The notes below the pieces were generated by a model. That model saw only the letters and a program-made list of their open reading frames with translations. It ran no database searches and was not told the origin of the DNA. This document shows, piece after piece, positions 33,901 through 41,418 of a DNA stretch of 64,000 nt; the first letter of the stretch is position 1, and the number at the start of each line of letters is the position of its first letter. This DNA comes from Amycolatopsis sp. (lineage in GTDB: Bacteria > Actinomycetota > Actinomycetes > Mycobacteriales > Pseudonocardiaceae), in NCBI RefSeq assembly GCF_025464955.1, contig NZ_JAODNM010000124.1, positions 372,001 through 436,000 on the forward strand. Direction: 5' to 3'. Both the position numbers and the translations under genes were made by a program.

Positions 33901-34231
33901 CGGGGACCCCGAAGGACGAGTCGTTGTAGAACTTGTTGATCGTGTCGGTGGTCAGCCCGCTGTAGCCGCCCGGCAGTGCGGAGTACTTCGGCAGCTGGTC
34001 GTCCGCGTGCGCGGGCCGCGTGCCGAAGACCTTGTTCGCCAGGATCTCGGCGACGGTCGCGTTACCGTTTTCCCCGGCCGGGAGGATGTCGTTGCACTGG
34101 CCGGCGCAGTAGTCGTTGCCGGGAAGCGCAGCAGGCGACGCCGCACTGGTGGCGGCCGCCGGTATCTGCGCGACGGCGGCCACCATGGCCAGTGCCGCCG
34201 TAGCTGTCAATGTGCGAATGCCTCGTCGCAT
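30977..34231 (-). CDS. Secreted penicillin acylase family Ntn-hydrolase with C-terminal F5/8-type C domain
   Basis: The protein has 1084 residues from ATG 34231 (GGGAG eight bases upstream). A signal peptide occupies residues 1-31. The alpha-chain region includes GAGYAAGQDRLWLMDVLRHVGRGQLS. The mature beta chain would begin with the catalytic Ser412 (HGMSNALVVNGSKTASG), after removal of a spacer. The beta-chain landmark GRGQDYSWSATSAAQD is present. The last 135 residues form a discoidin/F5-8-type C (CBM32-like) domain (NLAANKPVTATSAETGG to LYEFQVYAQ). Members deacylate beta-lactams, acyl-homoserine lactones or lipopeptides; the added domain suggests binding to a polysaccharide surface. Confidence 0.9.
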   Translation of the reverse strand: MRRGIRTLTATAALAMVAAVAQIPAAATSAASPAALPGNDYCAGQCNDILPAGENGNATVAEILANKVFGTRPAHADDQLPKYSALPGGYSGLTTDTINKFYNDSSFGVPADQVESAIQPRADVTITRDKATGSPHIQGTTRSGTEYGAGYAAGQDRLWLMDVLRHVGRGQLSPFAGGAPANRALEQQFFAAAPYTEPELQQQVDKMAASGPAGAQGLADAQAYIDGINAYIVQSHNGRTFPGEYVLTGHIDAITNAGTIDPFKLTDLVVLASVVGAQFGAGGGGEVQNAVAKLAIQEQYGLAQGEKVWQSLQSQDDPEAIKTLHNGQTFNYGKTPANPQGAAMPDPGSVTDQQLVFNPTGSATSTQAVKAPPVTATSTTNPDGTPNLDAAKGMFDNGVLPDNLLSEKHGMSNALVVNGSKTASGHPVAVFGPQTGYFAPQLLMLEELQGPGISSRGASFAGLSFYVLLGRGQDYSWSATSAAQDIIDTFAVTLCDPSGKPATKDSNYYLYNGQCVPMDIVERQDAWTSTVADSTAAGSYTLRSYRTKYGPVTSRATVGGKPVAYSALRSSYFHEVDSLIGFQEFNDPGVIHSAADFEKAAQDVNFTFNWFYADSKDIAYYNSGANPVRNPNVDPSMPVAANAGFDWQGWNPDGNQANYTPPAQHPQSINQDYYVSWNNAQANGYASGGADKSSVHRADLLDSRVKKLITSGTKVTRVNLDQAMEDAALTDLRAERVLPELLQVINKTPVTGAALDAVTKLQTWLTNGGKRKETTPGSKAYSDADAIRILDAWWPQLVTAEFKPGMGGTAFTAMTNVLQINESPSGWQQEIPGKHVGQPHSGSSFQHGWWGYVDKDIRSVLGATEQGPLGAKFCGGGDLTACRTVLLNSLTSAAAQPATAIYPGDASCTAGDQWCADSIIQTPLGGVTQDKISWQNRPTFQQVVEYPAKRGNNVANLAANKPVTATSAETGGYPSPAANAVDADSATRWASDWSDNQSVTVDLGSVQPVSRVILNWESAYGKSYKIQVSADGVTWRDAVSVVDGDGGQDNVAFATTSARFVRMAGVQRGTKYGYSLYEFQVYAQ

Positions 34232-34382
34232 GCCCAGAACTCCCGTCGAAGTGGAGTGACGCAGCACACGCTACCGACGGGTAAGGAAATAGTGAAGACT
34301 TTTCGCGTTTGCCTCGCCTCGATGGACTAGCACCGGTGCGCCCACCCTGCGGAGAGTGAGCAAAGCTGGGTACCGTAGGGCC

Positions 34383-34757
34383 ATGACGTTGGAAAAGCCG
34401 GTAGTCGACGCCCCCGAAGGCACCCCGCCCCCCGCACTGGAAACGGTCGACCTCACCGTCGGCGACGGCCAGGAAGCGGCCCCGGGCCACGGTGTCTCTG
34501 TCCACTACGTCGGAGTTTCGTTCTCCTCTGGTGAAGAGTTCGACTCCTCCTGGAACCGCGGCGAACCGCTCCAGTTCTCCCTCGGCGCCGGCCAGGTGAT
34601 CCCGGGCTGGGATCAGGGTGTCGCCGGCATGAAGATCGGCGGCCGTCGCCGCCTGACCATCCCGCCGCACCTCGCCTACGGCGACCGCGGCGCCGGCGGC
34701 GTCATCAAGCCGAACGAAACCCTCGTCTTCGTCGTAGACCTGGTCGCCATCCGCTAG
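34383..34757 (+). CDS. FKBP-type peptidyl-prolyl cis-trans isomerase
   Basis: The protein has 124 residues from ATG 34383. The FKBP core is complete: VSVHYVGVSFSSGEEFDSSW, FSLGAGQVIPGWDQGVAGMKIGGRRRLTIPPHLAYG and LVFVVDLVAIR, with the usual aromatic pocket residues. It lacks a signal peptide, so it acts in the cytosol as a single-domain folding helper. A strong terminator follows 20 bases after the stop. It is divergent from the secreted acylase gene. Confidence 0.95.
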   Translation: MTLEKPVVDAPEGTPPPALETVDLTVGDGQEAAPGHGVSVHYVGVSFSSGEEFDSSWNRGEPLQFSLGAGQVIPGWDQGVAGMKIGGRRRLTIPPHLAYGDRGAGGVIKPNETLVFVVDLVAIR

Positions 34758-34777
34758 CCCCCACACGCCCACCTCCA

Positions 34778-34811
34778 GGCGGGATGAACTCCGGTTCATC
34801 CCGCCCTTTTT
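34778..34811 (+). terminator. Rho-independent terminator of the FKBP gene
   Basis: A perfect 12-bp stem (GGCGGGATGAAC / GTTCATCCCGCC) with a TCCG tetraloop is followed by CTTTTT. This is one of the few classical stem plus T-run terminators in the window. Confidence 0.95.
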
Positions 34812-34950
34812 CACCCCACGACGACACGTCACCAGGTCGAGGGCCGCCAGGCCCAACGACCGACCCACCGCAATCACCAAGGTCCAGGGCCGCCAGGCCC
34901 GAAGACCGAACGCACCCAGCTCGTCAAGGTGAGATACCGCACCGTGGGGG

Positions 34951-34975
34951 GTTTGGGGGGCTCGGCCCCCCAAAA
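34951..34975. repeat. GC-rich hairpin of a widespread actinobacterial type
   Basis: GTTTGGGGGG and CCCCCCAAAAC pair around CTCGG. G-tract hairpins of this form are scattered in actinomycete genomes. It lies in the 281-base non-coding stretch between the FKBP gene and tRNA-Leu; the rest of that stretch shows no gene. Confidence 0.6.
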
Positions 34976-34995
34976 CGAGGACGACCCCCAACGGG

Positions 34996-35030
34996 AAAGA
35001 GCCCCATCGGCGCCAGCCGACGGGGCTCTT
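34996..35030 (-). terminator. Terminator of tRNA-Leu
   Basis: On the minus strand AAGAGCCCCGTCGG pairs with CCGATGGGGCTCTT with one mismatch and ends in CTCTTTCCC. It begins nine bases after the 3' end of the tRNA. Confidence 0.85.
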
Positions 35031-35038
35031 GAACACGG

Positions 35039-35121
35039 TGCGCGAGGGGGGAGTTGAACCCCCACGTCCTTACGGACACACGGACCTGAACCGTGCGCGT
35101 CTGCCATTCCGCCACTCGCGC
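35039..35121 (-). tRNA. tRNA-Leu (anticodon CAG)
   Basis: The acceptor stem GCGCGAG pairs with CTCGCGC, discriminator A. The anticodon arm CACGGTTCAGGTCCGTG exposes CAG. A long variable arm (GTCCGTAAGGAC) marks a class II tRNA, and the T arm is GGGGGTTCAACTCCCCC. CCA is not encoded. A tRNA-Leu beside fhaA is part of the conserved origin-proximal layout of mycobacteria and relatives. Confidence 0.95.
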
Positions 35122-35253
35122 AAGCGACTTTTTACTTCGACAGCTAGAACAGACTAGCAGGCCAACCGAACGGGTTTTACCGGGGCCGGTGTCGAGACGG
35201 GCATACCCAGATAGGATCGGTGCGTAAGCACATGTGTGAGGAGGCTTGTCCAG

Positions 35254-36552
35254 GTGGGCCGCGTTGAGCGATTTGATCGACGCCTTGAGGGTCTGGTGGG
35301 CAATACGTTCGCGCGGATGTTCGGTGGAAACGTCGTCACGCAGGAAGTTGCGTTGGCGTTGGAGCGGGAAGGTGAGGACAACGTTCGTGAGCTGGCTGGA
35401 GGTCGTCGTCTCGCCCCGAATCACTACATCGTGTCTCTCGGACAGGCGGATCATGACCGGATGGCCGGTGATGAGCAGCGTGTCACCGGAGTGCTCGCCG
35501 CCGCGGTGGCGGAGCATCTCGTCGAGCAGGGTTGGGATACCTATGGTGACGTCGTAGTCTCGCTCGAGCGCAACGAGGCGCTGCATACTGGACAGTTCAA
35601 GACCCGCTCGTCCGTCGATCCCGACGTCAAACCGCACGACGCCGGCAGCTCTGGACGGTCAGCACGACCCAGCAACGCAGGAGACCCAGCAATGAGCCAG
35701 CCCCCCGGCTACGGCCAATACGACCAGGGTGACCCGTACGGCCAGAAGGGCCAGTACGGCTACGGACAGCAGGGCCAGCAGGGCCAGCCGCCGGCTCAGC
35801 CGGGTTATGACCAGGGCTACCAGCAGCCTCCGGCTCAGCCGGGTTATGACCAGTACGGCCAGCCGGCCGGGCAGCCCGGTTACGACCAGGGTGCTCAGCA
35901 GGGCGGTTATGACCAGTACGGTCAGCCCGCTCAGCCTGGTTACGACCAGTACGGCCAGCCCGCGCAGCCCGGCTACGACCAGGGCTACCAGCAGCCTGCC
36001 CAGCCTGGCTACGACCAGTACGGGCAGCAGCCTGCCCAGCCCGGTTACGACCAGTACGGGCAGCAGGGTGGCCAGCCTGGTTACGACCAGGGCTACCAGC
36101 AGCCCCCGGCCCCGGGCGGTTACGACCAGTACGGCCAGGCACCCGCTCCGGGTGGTTATGACCAGTACGGTCAGGCGCCCGCGCAGCCCGGTTACGACCA
36201 GTACGGGCAGCCTCCGGCACCGCAGGGTGGGTACGCCCCGCCCGCTCCGGCCGGCAACCGCCAGCTCGCGGCGAGTCTGCAGCTTGACGACGGTTCGAAC
36301 CGGACGTACTCCCTCAAGCAGGGCAGCAACGTCGTCGGCCGTGGTCAGGATGCCGACTTCCGGCTGCCCGACACCGGCGTCTCCCGCAGGCACCTGGAGA
36401 TCACCTGGGACGGTCAGAGCGCCACGCTGGCGGACATCGGCTCGACCAACGGGAGCACGGTCAACGGCACTCCGGTGCAGACCTGGCAGCTCGCCGACGG
36501 CGACGTAATCAGGGTCGGTCACTCGTCCCTGGTCTTCCGGACACAGGGCTGA
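35254..36552 (+). CDS. fhaA: FhaA: DUF3662 and FHA domain protein
   Basis: The protein has 432 residues from GTG 35254, with GAGGAGG about ten bases upstream. Residues 1-125 form the FhaA N-terminal DUF3662 domain (GRVERFDRRLEGLVGNTFARMFGGN). Residues about 147-335 are a low-complexity linker of repeated PGYDQYGQP-like units rich in Gln, Gly, Tyr and Pro. The last 100 residues are an FHA domain with GRGQDADFRLPDTGVSRRHLEI and STNGSTVNG, which binds phosphothreonine. In mycobacteria FhaA binds phosphorylated partners such as MurJ in cell-wall control. An internal ATG at 35692 has its own AGGAG site and could give an FHA-only form. First gene of the seven-gene operon. Confidence 0.95.
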   Translation: MGRVERFDRRLEGLVGNTFARMFGGNVVTQEVALALEREGEDNVRELAGGRRLAPNHYIVSLGQADHDRMAGDEQRVTGVLAAAVAEHLVEQGWDTYGDVVVSLERNEALHTGQFKTRSSVDPDVKPHDAGSSGRSARPSNAGDPAMSQPPGYGQYDQGDPYGQKGQYGYGQQGQQGQPPAQPGYDQGYQQPPAQPGYDQYGQPAGQPGYDQGAQQGGYDQYGQPAQPGYDQYGQPAQPGYDQGYQQPAQPGYDQYGQQPAQPGYDQYGQQGGQPGYDQGYQQPPAPGGYDQYGQAPAPGGYDQYGQAPAQPGYDQYGQPPAPQGGYAPPAPAGNRQLAASLQLDDGSNRTYSLKQGSNVVGRGQDADFRLPDTGVSRRHLEITWDGQSATLADIGSTNGSTVNGTPVQTWQLADGDVIRVGHSSLVFRTQG

Positions 36553-36654
36553 CTCTCACCGGATTGAGGGGTTCCCGCAGAATTGGCGTGCGGGGGGACC
36601 TGCGGCGAACCGGCGCCGCAGGTTTGCGTGAAGAGTCGGGAGCTGACACACCAG

Positions 36655-37122
36655 GTGCCAGAGCTGATCGTTCAACTCACCCGAGCAGGGTTTCTTGTGC
36701 TGCTCTGGCTGTTCGTGTTCGCCGCTCTCAGAGTGGTGCGCTCGGACCTTTACGCCGCGTCCGGTCTCCGTGTCGCGATCCCGACGTTTCGCCGCAAGAA
36801 GGAGAAAAAGCCACGTACCGGCGGGGGAAAGTCCCCGCAGCAGTTGATCGTGACCCATGGCGCGTTGTCCGGCACGAGGATCACGTTGGACGGCAGGCCG
36901 ATCCTGATCGGCCGCGCCGACGACTCGACACTGGTCCTCGACGACGACTACGCGTCGACCCGTCACGCGCGAATCGCGCTGCGCGGAGAGGACTGGTACG
37001 TCGAAGATCTGGGCTCGACGAACGGCACGTACCTCGACCGGGCTAAGGTCACTGCACCCCTCCGGGTTCCACTCGGGGTCCCCATCCGAATCGGCAAAAC
37101 GGTGATCGAGCTTCGCCCATGA
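36655..37122 (+). CDS. fhaB: FhaB (FipA): membrane-anchored FHA protein
   Basis: I start at GTG 36655 (155 residues, the length usual for FhaB), where PELIVQLTRAGFLVLLWLFVFAALRVVRSDLYA gives the single membrane anchor. The cytosolic FHA domain has LIGRADDSTLVLDDDYASTRHARI and EDLGSTNGTYLDR. FhaB is a partner and phosphorylation target of PknA/PknB in division. The stop overlaps the pstP start by four bases. The 102 bases after fhaA hold no clear terminator, so the operon continues. Confidence 0.95.
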   Translation: MPELIVQLTRAGFLVLLWLFVFAALRVVRSDLYAASGLRVAIPTFRRKKEKKPRTGGGKSPQQLIVTHGALSGTRITLDGRPILIGRADDSTLVLDDDYASTRHARIALRGEDWYVEDLGSTNGTYLDRAKVTAPLRVPLGVPIRIGKTVIELRP

Positions 37123-38465
37123 CCCTCGTACTCCGCTACGCGGCCCGCAGCGACCGTGGCCTGGTTCGTTCCAATAACCAGGACTCCGTGTACGCCGGTC
37201 CCCGCCTGCTCGCGCTCGCTGACGGCATGGGAGGCCATGCCGCCGGTGAAGTGGCGAGCAAAGTCGTCATCGCCTCCCTCGCCCCCCTCGACGACGACGA
37301 GCCGGGTGACGACCTCCTCGCCCAGTTGCGCGAGGCGGTCGGCAACGGCAACGGCGCCATCGCCGAGCTGGTGTCCAACGATCCGGATCTCGACGGGATG
37401 GGCACCACCCTGACCGCGGTCCTGTTCTCCGGGTCCCGGCTCGGGCTGGCGCATGTCGGCGACTCCCGTGCCTATCTGTTCCGCGGCGGGCAGTTCGCGC
37501 AGATCACTCGTGACGACAGTTTCGTCAACGAGCTGCTCGAACAAGGCCGGATCACCGCTGAAGAGGCACTCGTCCATCCACAGCGTTCGCTGCTGCTCAA
37601 GGCGTTGACCGGGCACGAGGTCGAACCGACGCTCACCGTCCGCGAGGCCAGGGCGGGCGATCGCTACCTGATCTGCTCGGACGGCCTGTCCGGCATGGTC
37701 ACTGACGAGACGCTCGGCGAGGCCATCCAGATCCGGGATCCGCAGGACTGCGCGGACCGGATGATCGAGCTCGCGCTCAAGGGCGGCGGCACCGACAACG
37801 TCACGGTGATCATCGCCGACGTGGTCGACGTCGATTTCGGCGATGACGCGCCGATCGTCGGCGGCGCGGCCGGTGACGGCAGCGACGAGCGTCCCCAGGG
37901 CGACTCCCCCGCTGCCCGGGCCCACGCGCTGACCAACCCGCTCCCGCAGCCGCGCCAGCAGCCCACCGAGCCGCCGCCGGATCCGAAGGCCAAGCGCCGG
38001 AAACGGTTCCGTTGGCTGGTCGGGATCCTGGTGGTGCTGATCGTGCTCGCCGCGGCCGCGGTCACCACGCGCTACTTCGTGCTGAGCCAGTACTACGTCG
38101 GCGCGGACTCCTCGGGTGAGGTCGTCGTCTACCGCGGCGTTCCCGGCAGCATCCTCGGCATCCCGCTGCAGCACGAGGAGCAAGGCTCCTGCGCTCCGGG
38201 TGCGACGGCGTGCGAGCCGCTCAAGCTGTCGGAATTGCAGGAAGACGCGCAGGTCGCGGTCAAGAACGGAATCAAGCGGGACAACCTCGACGAGGCCCGC
38301 AAGTACATCGACGAGACCCTTCGCGCCCGCAGGCAGCTCACGACTTGCCCGCCCGGGCAGACCGTCGTCACCCAGCCGACGACGAGCCAGACTCCTCCTC
38401 TCTTGAGTACGGCGCCGGCAAACCCCGCGGGGAGGGACTGCTCGACGCCGGGGGGCGGTAACTAA
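37119..38465 (+). CDS. pstP: PstP: PP2C-family Ser/Thr protein phosphatase
   Basis: The protein has 448 residues. The PP2C domain (1-240) carries the metal-binding motifs SDRGLVRSNNQDSVY, LLALADGMGGHAAGE, DSRAYLFR, SDGLSGMV and TDNVTVIIAD. A membrane helix follows near residue 300 (WLVGILVVLIVLAAAAVTT) and an extracellular tail of about 125 residues with two Cys pairs. PstP reverses phosphorylation by PknA/PknB and dephosphorylates cell-wall regulators. It is coupled at both ends, by ATGA with fhaB and TAATG with rodA. Confidence 0.97.
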   Translation: MTLVLRYAARSDRGLVRSNNQDSVYAGPRLLALADGMGGHAAGEVASKVVIASLAPLDDDEPGDDLLAQLREAVGNGNGAIAELVSNDPDLDGMGTTLTAVLFSGSRLGLAHVGDSRAYLFRGGQFAQITRDDSFVNELLEQGRITAEEALVHPQRSLLLKALTGHEVEPTLTVREARAGDRYLICSDGLSGMVTDETLGEAIQIRDPQDCADRMIELALKGGGTDNVTVIIADVVDVDFGDDAPIVGGAAGDGSDERPQGDSPAARAHALTNPLPQPRQQPTEPPPDPKAKRRKRFRWLVGILVVLIVLAAAAVTTRYFVLSQYYVGADSSGEVVVYRGVPGSILGIPLQHEEQGSCAPGATACEPLKLSELQEDAQVAVKNGIKRDNLDEARKYIDETLRARRQLTTCPPGQTVVTQPTTSQTPPLLSTAPANPAGRDCSTPGGGN

Positions 38466-39952
38466 TGGGTCAGCCCGTGGCCGACCCGACAGCCGGGCAG
38501 TACACGACCAACCCGCCGCGCGACATCCCGACCAGACGCGGTACCGAACTCCTGCTCCTCGGCTTCGCCGCGCTCATCGTCACCATCGCGTTCGTCCTGG
38601 TCGAAGCCAACCAGGACCAGGACCTCACCATCGCCGTGCTCTGGTACGGACTCGCCTATCTCGCCGTTTTCGGCATCGCGCACGCGGCTGTCCGCCGGTG
38701 GGCGCCGTACGCGGACCCGCTGATCCTGCCGTGTGTCGCGCTGCTCAATGGCATCGGCCTGGTGATGATCTACCGGATCGACCTGGCGCTGGCCGAGAAG
38801 GCCACCCAGACGAACACCAACGTCGCTTCGGCCGGTGCGCCCAAGCAGGTCCTGTGGACGGCGATCTCGCTGGCGTTGTTCCTCGCCGTGCTGGTGATCG
38901 TCAAGGACCACCGCACCCTGACCCGCTACGGCTACACCGCCGGGCTCGCCGGGATCATCCTGCTGGCCCTGCCCGCCATGCTGCCGGCCGCGCTGTCGGA
39001 GGTGAACGGCGCCAAGGTCTGGATCCGGCTCGGTCCGTTGTCGATCCAACCGGGTGAGTTCGCGAAAATCCTGCTGATGATCTTCTTCGCTGCCTTCCTG
39101 GTGTCGAAACGCGACCTGTTCATGGTCGCGGGCAAGAAGGTCATGGGGATCGAGCTGCCCCGCAGCCGGGACCTCGGCCCGATCCTGATCGCCGCGGCGG
39201 CCTGCATCGGCATCCTGGTCCTCGAAACGGACCTCGGCACTTCGCTGCTGTTCTTCGGCATCATCCTGATGATGTTGTACGTCGCCACCGAACGCGCCAT
39301 CTGGGTCGGGGTCGGCCTGAGCCTGTTCGTGGTCGGCGCGGTCGTGGCGGACCGGCTGTTCACCCACGTCCAGCAGCGGGTGGCGAACTGGATCGACCCG
39401 CTGGCCACCTACGACAAGCAGGGCGGCGGTTACCAGATCGCGCAGGGCCTGTTCGGGCTCGGCACCGGCGGGGTCGCCGGCACCGGGCTCGGCGCCGGCC
39501 GGCCGGACATCGTGCCCTTCGCCAGCTCCGACTTCATCACCGCGGCGATCGGCGAGGAGCTCGGTTTCATCGGACTCGCCGCGGTCCTGATGGTGTACCT
39601 GATCCTGGCGATGCGGGGGATGCGCAGCGCGCTCGCCGTGCGCGACACCTTCGGCAAGCTGCTCGGCGGCGGGTTGTCGTTCGCGCTGATCATGCAGGTC
39701 TTCGTCGTCGTCGGCGGCGTCACCAAGCTGATCCCGGAGACCGGGATCACCGCGCCGTTCCTGTCGCAGGGTGGTTCTTCCCTGCTGGCCAACTACATCC
39801 TGGTGGCGCTGCTACTTCGGATCTCCGACGCCGCACGCCGTCCGCAGTCCCGCCCGAAGCCGCCGACCCCGCCGCAGGCGCCGCTCGCGGAGGCACACAC
39901 AGTCATGGTCCAACGTCCCGTGATGGGGCCAGGCGGCGGGAGCACCCAGTGA
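38465..39952 (+). CDS. rodA: RodA/FtsW-family peptidoglycan glycosyltransferase
   Basis: The protein has 495 residues with about 12 membrane helices of the SEDS family. Recognisable segments are LNGIGLVMIYRID, VWIRLGPLSIQPGEFAKIL, LETDLGTSLLFFGI, GTGLGAGRPDIVPFASSDFITAAIGEELGF and GITAPFLSQGGSSLLANY. SEDS proteins polymerise lipid II into glycan strands with a partner class B PBP, here PbpA encoded next. The Pro/Gln-rich C-terminal tail is cytosolic. Its stop overlaps the pbpA start by GTGA. Confidence 0.97.
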   Translation: MGQPVADPTAGQYTTNPPRDIPTRRGTELLLLGFAALIVTIAFVLVEANQDQDLTIAVLWYGLAYLAVFGIAHAAVRRWAPYADPLILPCVALLNGIGLVMIYRIDLALAEKATQTNTNVASAGAPKQVLWTAISLALFLAVLVIVKDHRTLTRYGYTAGLAGIILLALPAMLPAALSEVNGAKVWIRLGPLSIQPGEFAKILLMIFFAAFLVSKRDLFMVAGKKVMGIELPRSRDLGPILIAAAACIGILVLETDLGTSLLFFGIILMMLYVATERAIWVGVGLSLFVVGAVVADRLFTHVQQRVANWIDPLATYDKQGGGYQIAQGLFGLGTGGVAGTGLGAGRPDIVPFASSDFITAAIGEELGFIGLAAVLMVYLILAMRGMRSALAVRDTFGKLLGGGLSFALIMQVFVVVGGVTKLIPETGITAPFLSQGGSSLLANYILVALLLRISDAARRPQSRPKPPTPPQAPLAEAHTVMVQRPVMGPGGGSTQ

Positions 39953-41415
39953 ACAAACCGCTGCGCAAGGTCGGCATCACCATGCTCGTCATGGTGATGC
40001 TGCTGCTCGCGAACGCCACCTACATCCAGGTCTTCAAAGCCGACGCCTACCGCACCGACCCGCGCAACCAGCGGGTCCTGCTCGACGAGTACGCCAGGCA
40101 GCGCGGCCAGATCGTGTCCGCGGGCGGCGCCGTACTCGCCGGTACCGCCACCACCACGGACCGGCTCAAGTACCAGCGCACCTACGCCGACGGTCCGCTG
40201 TACGCGCCGGTCACCGGTTACTACTCGATCCGCTACGGCGCGGGCGGCTTGGAGCGCACCGAGGACGACTTCCTCAACGGCTCCGACCCCCGCCTGTTCG
40301 TACGGCGGCTCTCCGACATGATCACCGGCCGGGACCCCGGCGGCGGCAATGTCCGGCTGACCATCAACCCGGCCGTGCAGAAGGCCGCGTACGACCTGAT
40401 GACACAGCGCGGGTACACCGGCGCCGTCGTCGCGATGGAGCCGAAGACCGGTCGCATCCTGGCCTTGGTGTCCACGCCGTCCTACGACCCGTCGAAGCTC
40501 GCTTCGCACGACGGCGGGGCGCAGCAGAGCGCCTGGACTGTGAACAACGCCGACCCCGGCCAGCCGATGCTGGACCGGGCGATCTCCCAGACCTACCCGC
40601 CCGGCTCGACGTTCAAGATCGTCACCGGCTCGGCCGAGTTGAACGACGGCGGCACGCCGGACACCCCGGTCAGCAACGCGCCGAATGTCACGCTCCCCGG
40701 TACGAACGTCACGCTGGAGAACTACAACGGCGAGATCTGCCCCGGCACCACGTTCGCCGCCGCGCTGGCGCACTCGTGCAACGTCCCGTTCGCGACCTTC
40801 GCCGGCCAGCTCGGCAAGGACAAGCTGACCAAGACCGCGGCCAACTTCGGCATCGGCCAGGCGGACCTCACCGTCCCGATGAAGGTCGCGCAGTCGACCG
40901 TCGGCGCGTTGGACTCGCAGGGTGCGCTCTACCAGAGCGGCATCGGCCAGCGCGACGTCCGGCTCACCCCGCTGCAGGACTGCCTGCTCTCGGCAACCAT
41001 CGCCAACGGCGGTATGGCGATGAAGCCGCAGCTGGTGGACGCGCTGCTGGCGCCGGACCTGTCGACCATCGAGGGCTTCTCCCCCGCGGAGCTGACCGGC
41101 ACCGCCGCGCTGTCGCAGACGAACGCCGGGATCATGCGCGACATGATGATCCAGTCGGAGTCCTTCACCGCGGGCAAGGGCAAGAACCCGGCGCTGAAGA
41201 TCGCGTCGAAGACCGGTACCGCCGAGCACGGCACGGATTCGAAGAACACCCCGCCGCACGCCTGGTACACCGCGTTCGCCCCGTCGGACAACCCGCAGAT
41301 CGCGGTCTCGGTCATCGTCGAGAACGGCGGTACGCGCGGTCTGGACGCGACCGGCGGCTCGGTGTCGGCCGAGATCGGGCGGGCCGCGATCGCCGCGTTG
41401 CTCGGGGGTGGATAG
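39949..41415 (+). CDS. pbpA: PbpA: class B penicillin-binding protein (transpeptidase)
   Basis: The protein has 488 residues with one N-terminal membrane anchor (KVGITMLVMVMLLLANATYIQVF). Transpeptidase motifs are complete: Ser220-T-F-Lys223 (YPPGSTFKI), Ser276-C-Asn278 (AHSCNVPF) and Lys421-T-G-T. It cross-links peptidoglycan and works with the adjacent SEDS protein. The length matches mycobacterial PbpA (about 490). It is coupled to rodA by overlap and lies three bases before pknA. Confidence 0.97.
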   Translation: MNKPLRKVGITMLVMVMLLLANATYIQVFKADAYRTDPRNQRVLLDEYARQRGQIVSAGGAVLAGTATTTDRLKYQRTYADGPLYAPVTGYYSIRYGAGGLERTEDDFLNGSDPRLFVRRLSDMITGRDPGGGNVRLTINPAVQKAAYDLMTQRGYTGAVVAMEPKTGRILALVSTPSYDPSKLASHDGGAQQSAWTVNNADPGQPMLDRAISQTYPPGSTFKIVTGSAELNDGGTPDTPVSNAPNVTLPGTNVTLENYNGEICPGTTFAAALAHSCNVPFATFAGQLGKDKLTKTAANFGIGQADLTVPMKVAQSTVGALDSQGALYQSGIGQRDVRLTPLQDCLLSATIANGGMAMKPQLVDALLAPDLSTIEGFSPAELTGTAALSQTNAGIMRDMMIQSESFTAGKGKNPALKIASKTGTAEHGTDSKNTPPHAWYTAFAPSDNPQIAVSVIVENGGTRGLDATGGSVSAEIGRAAIAALLGGG

Positions 41416-41418
41416 CGC

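Noticed and set aside
31544..34330. 928-codon open frame antisense to the penicillin acylase gene
   Set aside because: Long antisense frames are expected at this GC content; the product is Arg/Val/Gly-rich without domains.
34951..34975. G-tract hairpin as a second terminator of the tRNA-Leu gene
   Set aside because: A better hairpin lies directly after the tRNA at 34996-35030; the G-tract type is a general intergenic repeat.
35800..36240. Possible CRISPR-like or satellite repeat array
   Set aside because: The repeats are in-frame codons of the FhaA Gln/Gly/Tyr linker, of irregular length, with no spacers.
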